A stretch of DNA of 61,099 nucleotides, taken from NCBI GenBank assembly GCA_030425645.1, contig JAUHZK010000004.1:1-61099 (forward strand), written 5' to 3'. Positions 58,291 through 61,099 of the stretch are shown in pieces. The notes beneath the pieces were generated by a model that made no database searches, was not told the DNA's origin, and was given only the letters and a program-made list of their open reading frames with translations. Position 1 is the first letter of the stretch. Each line of letters begins with the position of its first letter. Position numbers and translations under genes: made by a program. Source of the stretch: Gammaproteobacteria bacterium (GTDB lineage: Bacteria > Pseudomonadota > Gammaproteobacteria > JAPPPA01).

Positions 58291-61099
58291 ATGTCGTCTT
58301 CATTTGCCTTAGGTCAACGCTGGGTTAGTAGCGCCGAGCCTTCACTGGGTTTGGGTTTGGTGGTCGAAGTTTCTGGCCGCCATGTGGAAATGGCTTTCCC
58401 GGCAGCTGAGGAGCAGCGTAGTTACGCCCTGCAAACGGCTCCGCTAAGCCGCGTGGCTTATCGCGAAGGCGACGTGCTGGAAGACGGTAATGGCGACAGC
58501 TTTACCGTGTTGGCGGTAGCGGAAAGTAATGGTTGCTTGATTTACAGCGTTAGCGATGCCGACGGTAATGAAAGCCAGCTGGCCGAGGCCAAGCTCAATA
58601 GCCACGTACACTTCAGTAATCCGCGCTCGCGCCTGCTAACAGGCCAACTAGATAAACCCTCGCGTTTTGCTCTGCGTTATCAAACGCAGTTACATCAGGG
58701 CCGCCTGCAAGCTTCGCCGGTTCGCGGTTTGTTGGGCGCGCGCGCGCAGCTATTACCGCACCAGTTTTATATCGCCAGTCAGGTCGCTAGTCGTTATGCG
58801 CCGCGCGTATTGCTGGCCGACGAAGTGGGTATGGGTAAAACCATTGAAGCCGGCTTAATTATTCACCAGCAGCTGGCAACTGGCCTTGCTAGCCGGGTGC
58901 TGATTGTGGTGCCCGACAGTTTGGTGCACCAATGGTTAGTGGAAATGCTGCGGCGCTTCAATCTGCAGTTCTCGGTCGTTGATGCCGATCGCTGCGCGGC
59001 CATGCCAGAAGCAAATGTATTTGAAGAAAGCCAGTTGCTGCTGTGTCCGCAGTCATTGATTCGCGACAATATGTTGCAGTTTTCCTATGCCATGGAATGT
59101 GACTGGGATTTGCTGGTGGTGGACGAAGCGCACCACCTAGAGTGGCATGAAGGTCAGCCGAGCAAAGCCTATAAACGCGTAGAGTCGTTGGCGAATATGG
59201 CGCAAGGTTTATTGCTGCTAACGGCAACACCTGAGCAGCTTGGCTTAGAAGGCCACTTTGCCCGTTTGCGTTTGTTAGATCCGAATCGCTACCCGAGCCT
59301 AGAACAGTTCCGCTCTGAAGAGCAGCGTTATGCGCCGGTGAATGAGTTGGTGCAGGCCTTACGTGCCGACGGTGGTCTGGCTGCTTTGTCGGCGGAACAA
59401 AAAGCCGTGCTAACGGATTATGTCGGTGCTGAGCGACTCAGCGACCTAGCCGCTCAAGACGAACCTGAACAAGCCCTATGCCGTGAGTTGTTAGATCATC
59501 ACGGTATCGGTCGGGTTCTATTCCGTAACACTCGCGCCAGCGTCAGCGCTATGGTCGGTGGTTTCCCGCAGCGCCGACTACATAGCTGGCCGTTGAAAGC
59601 ACCCGCCGCCTTTGATGGTGCCGAGGTCTTAGATGACCATTTACGACCTGAAATCCTTTTAGGTGACGACTGGGCCGAGCAAGACAGTCGTAGCCAATGG
59701 TTGGCGGATTGGTTAAAAGCCAATCGCCAGCAGAAGACTTTGGTTATTACCGCGCACAAACAAACGGCTGAAGACTTAGAGCAATATCTGAGCCTGCGCC
59801 AAGGCATTCGTGCCACCAGTTTCCACGAAGGCATGAGCTTGGTTGAGCGTGACCGCGCTGCGGCTTGGTTTGCCGATGATGAAGCCGGTGCGCAGGTGTT
59901 GGTCTGTTCAGAAATTGGTTCTGAGGGTCGTAACTTCCAATTCGCTCAGCATCTAGTGATGTTTGATTTGCCGCGTCACCCGGATTTGCTGGAACAGCGT
60001 ATTGGTCGTTTGGATCGCATTGGCCAGCAGGGCGATGTGAATATTCATGTACCGCATTACGAGGCCAGTGCCCAAGCCGGTTTGCTGCGTTGGTATGACG
60101 AAGGCCTAGCGGCCTTTACGCAACCCTTTGCCGCGGGTGATGTGGTTTTCCAAGAAGTCGGCGAGCAGCTAGAAGCCTTACTGCTAGATGAGGCACCGTT
60201 AGATGGTTTGATTGGCCTCACCCAAGGCTTGGTAGCAGAACAGCGTGCGCTATTGCAGCAGGGCCGTGACCAGCTAGTAGAATTGAATTCCTGTGACCCT
60301 GAGGCCGCGGGGGCGATGCTAGAAAAAGTCGAAGCCGAAGAGCAGGTAGACGAGCTAGCCGAGTATATGGAAACCGTATTCGAGAAATTCGGTGTTGATA
60401 TAGAAGCGCATAGCGACGATGCCATTATTGCCCGTCCCGGCGACGCCATGGAAGAAGCCTTTCCGATGTTGCCAGACGATGGCCTCACCGCGACTTATAG
60501 CCGCCAGCGTGCTTTAAGCCGTGAAGATATGCACTTCCTCAGTTGGGAGCACCCTATGGTGGAAGGTGCGATGGATATGGTGTTGTCGGGAGAGTTTGGT
60601 AACACCTGTTTTACCAGCCTGAAAGTCAAAGGGTTGGAACCCGGCTCGGTGGTGATTGAGACTATTTATCGCCTGCAATGCAGCGCGCCGAAGCAGTTGC
60701 AGCTGGGCCGTTATTTGCCGCAAACGCCGTTGCGTTTATGTGTCGATAATAAAGGCCGTGACCTCACCAAACATTTCTCCAATGAGGTCTTAAATAAAGC
60801 CTGCAAAGCTGTGCCGAAGGCGACGGCCGTGCAGATGACTCAGCATGCACGCCCAACCTTGGAAACCATGCTTGACCAAGCCGACCAGCTGGCGCAAACG
60901 CAGTTAGCGGGTTATGTGCAGCAAGCCACTGAGAAGCTGCAACAAGTGCAGGGTGGCGAAGTCGAGCGTTTGCAGGCTTTGGCTAAAGTGAACCCAAATA
61001 TCCGCGATGAAGAAGTGCAAGCCGCACAGCAGGCCTTAGTTGAAGTGCAGCAATTATTGGCTGGTGCCAAGCTGCAGTTAGACGCCGCGCGAGTGGTGC
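58291..61099 (+). CDS. rapA: RNA polymerase-associated helicase-like ATPase RapA (partial, C-terminus outside window)
   Basis: This is a Swi2/Snf2-type ATPase that recycles RNA polymerase. The visible 936 codons start MSSSFALGQRWVSSAEPSLG. An N-terminal Tudor-like region leads to the RecA-like domains: Walker A DEVGMGKTIEAG (about 178-189), Walker B DEAH in VVDEAHHLEW, LLLTATPEQLG, and the C-terminal helicase motifs EIGSEGRNFQFAQHLVMFDLP and RIGRLDRIGQ. RapA of E. coli is 968 residues, so only a few tens of codons lie beyond the window edge. Confidence 0.96.
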   Translation, partial: MSSSFALGQRWVSSAEPSLGLGLVVEVSGRHVEMAFPAAEEQRSYALQTAPLSRVAYREGDVLEDGNGDSFTVLAVAESNGCLIYSVSDADGNESQLAEAKLNSHVHFSNPRSRLLTGQLDKPSRFALRYQTQLHQGRLQASPVRGLLGARAQLLPHQFYIASQVASRYAPRVLLADEVGMGKTIEAGLIIHQQLATGLASRVLIVVPDSLVHQWLVEMLRRFNLQFSVVDADRCAAMPEANVFEESQLLLCPQSLIRDNMLQFSYAMECDWDLLVVDEAHHLEWHEGQPSKAYKRVESLANMAQGLLLLTATPEQLGLEGHFARLRLLDPNRYPSLEQFRSEEQRYAPVNELVQALRADGGLAALSAEQKAVLTDYVGAERLSDLAAQDEPEQALCRELLDHHGIGRVLFRNTRASVSAMVGGFPQRRLHSWPLKAPAAFDGAEVLDDHLRPEILLGDDWAEQDSRSQWLADWLKANRQQKTLVITAHKQTAEDLEQYLSLRQGIRATSFHEGMSLVERDRAAAWFADDEAGAQVLVCSEIGSEGRNFQFAQHLVMFDLPRHPDLLEQRIGRLDRIGQQGDVNIHVPHYEASAQAGLLRWYDEGLAAFTQPFAAGDVVFQEVGEQLEALLLDEAPLDGLIGLTQGLVAEQRALLQQGRDQLVELNSCDPEAAGAMLEKVEAEEQVDELAEYMETVFEKFGVDIEAHSDDAIIARPGDAMEEAFPMLPDDGLTATYSRQRALSREDMHFLSWEHPMVEGAMDMVLSGEFGNTCFTSLKVKGLEPGSVVIETIYRLQCSAPKQLQLGRYLPQTPLRLCVDNKGRDLTKHFSNEVLNKACKAVPKATAVQMTQHARPTLETMLDQADQLAQTQLAGYVQQATEKLQQVQGGEVERLQALAKVNPNIRDEEVQAAQQALVEVQQLLAGAKLQLDAARVV

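Noticed and set aside
1-61099. CRISPR arrays, tRNA or rRNA genes, integrases and transposases
   Set aside because: Scanning for regular spacer repeats, tRNA-like cloverleaf sequence and recombinase or transposase motifs gave no credible candidate.

Overview
The window looks like chromosomal DNA of a Gammaproteobacterium. Gene order matches the Pseudomonas-type pilG/chp - gshB - tonB3 - yqgE - ruvX - pyrR - pyrB block. Rho-independent terminators, a cobalamin riboswitch, a heat-shock promoter and REP-type palindromes are also present. The mix of a B12 receptor, an acyclic terpenoid catabolism cluster, tandem Tat-exported phosphatases and a ferrooxidans-type GshA suggests a marine or aquatic member of the Pseudomonadales/Cellvibrionales (for example Spongiibacteraceae). 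The taxonomic placement is inference. No rRNA, tRNA or CRISPR array was recognised, and no stretch over 300 bases lacks a gene.

Layout. 1-1389: 5' part of a type I methylase gene (hsdM, minus strand), followed by three spaced direct repeats. 1536-3534: ugd, a MAPEG protein and a small coiled-coil ORF. 3554-5797: promoter, B12 riboswitch and BtuB-like TonB receptor, convergent with tatABC (5794-7156). 7231-10146: a serine beta-lactamase-like esterase, an alpha/beta hydrolase, and an Hsp20 gene with a sigma-32-type promoter and a ROSE-like thermometer. 10222-16018: yceH, an inositol-monophosphatase-like gene, a long FabG, a membrane protein, argA and rsmE, with two REP-type elements. 16034-22924 (minus): a reduced Chp/Pil chemosensory operon (pilG, pilI, a sensorless pilJ-like MCP, and a ChpA-like function divided over two genes, then chpC). 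Divergent from it, 23080-30846 reads gshA, gshB, apbE, a NusG_II protein, a Gx transporter, tonB3, yqgE, ruvX, pyrR, pyrB.

31010-39123: a 7TM-PAS-GGDEF-EAL protein, then (minus) rlmKL, a possible 27-residue membrane peptide and a DksA/TraR-like gene, then fabH and a secreted subtilase lipoprotein. 39224-43007: tfoX-C, Nudix, a four-helix membrane protein, GST and nsrR on the minus strand, facing hmp and nrtS on the plus strand across an NsrR-type operator; together these form a nitric-oxide/nitrate module. 43079-51900: a quinone oxidoreductase and the atuACDEF cluster (citronellyl/geranyl-CoA degradation), which is interrupted by two repeat elements.

51897-53950 (minus) is the part most likely to be new. 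It is a lower-GC, two-gene unit in which a PD-(D/E)XK nuclease-like protein of unknown family is translationally coupled to a voltage-gated-type K+ channel. It sits between atuF and rsuA and is bounded by an 8-bp direct repeat. A defence or stress role is inferred, not shown. The window ends with rsuA, tandem Tat-dependent PhoD and PhoX-like phosphatases, and most of rapA.
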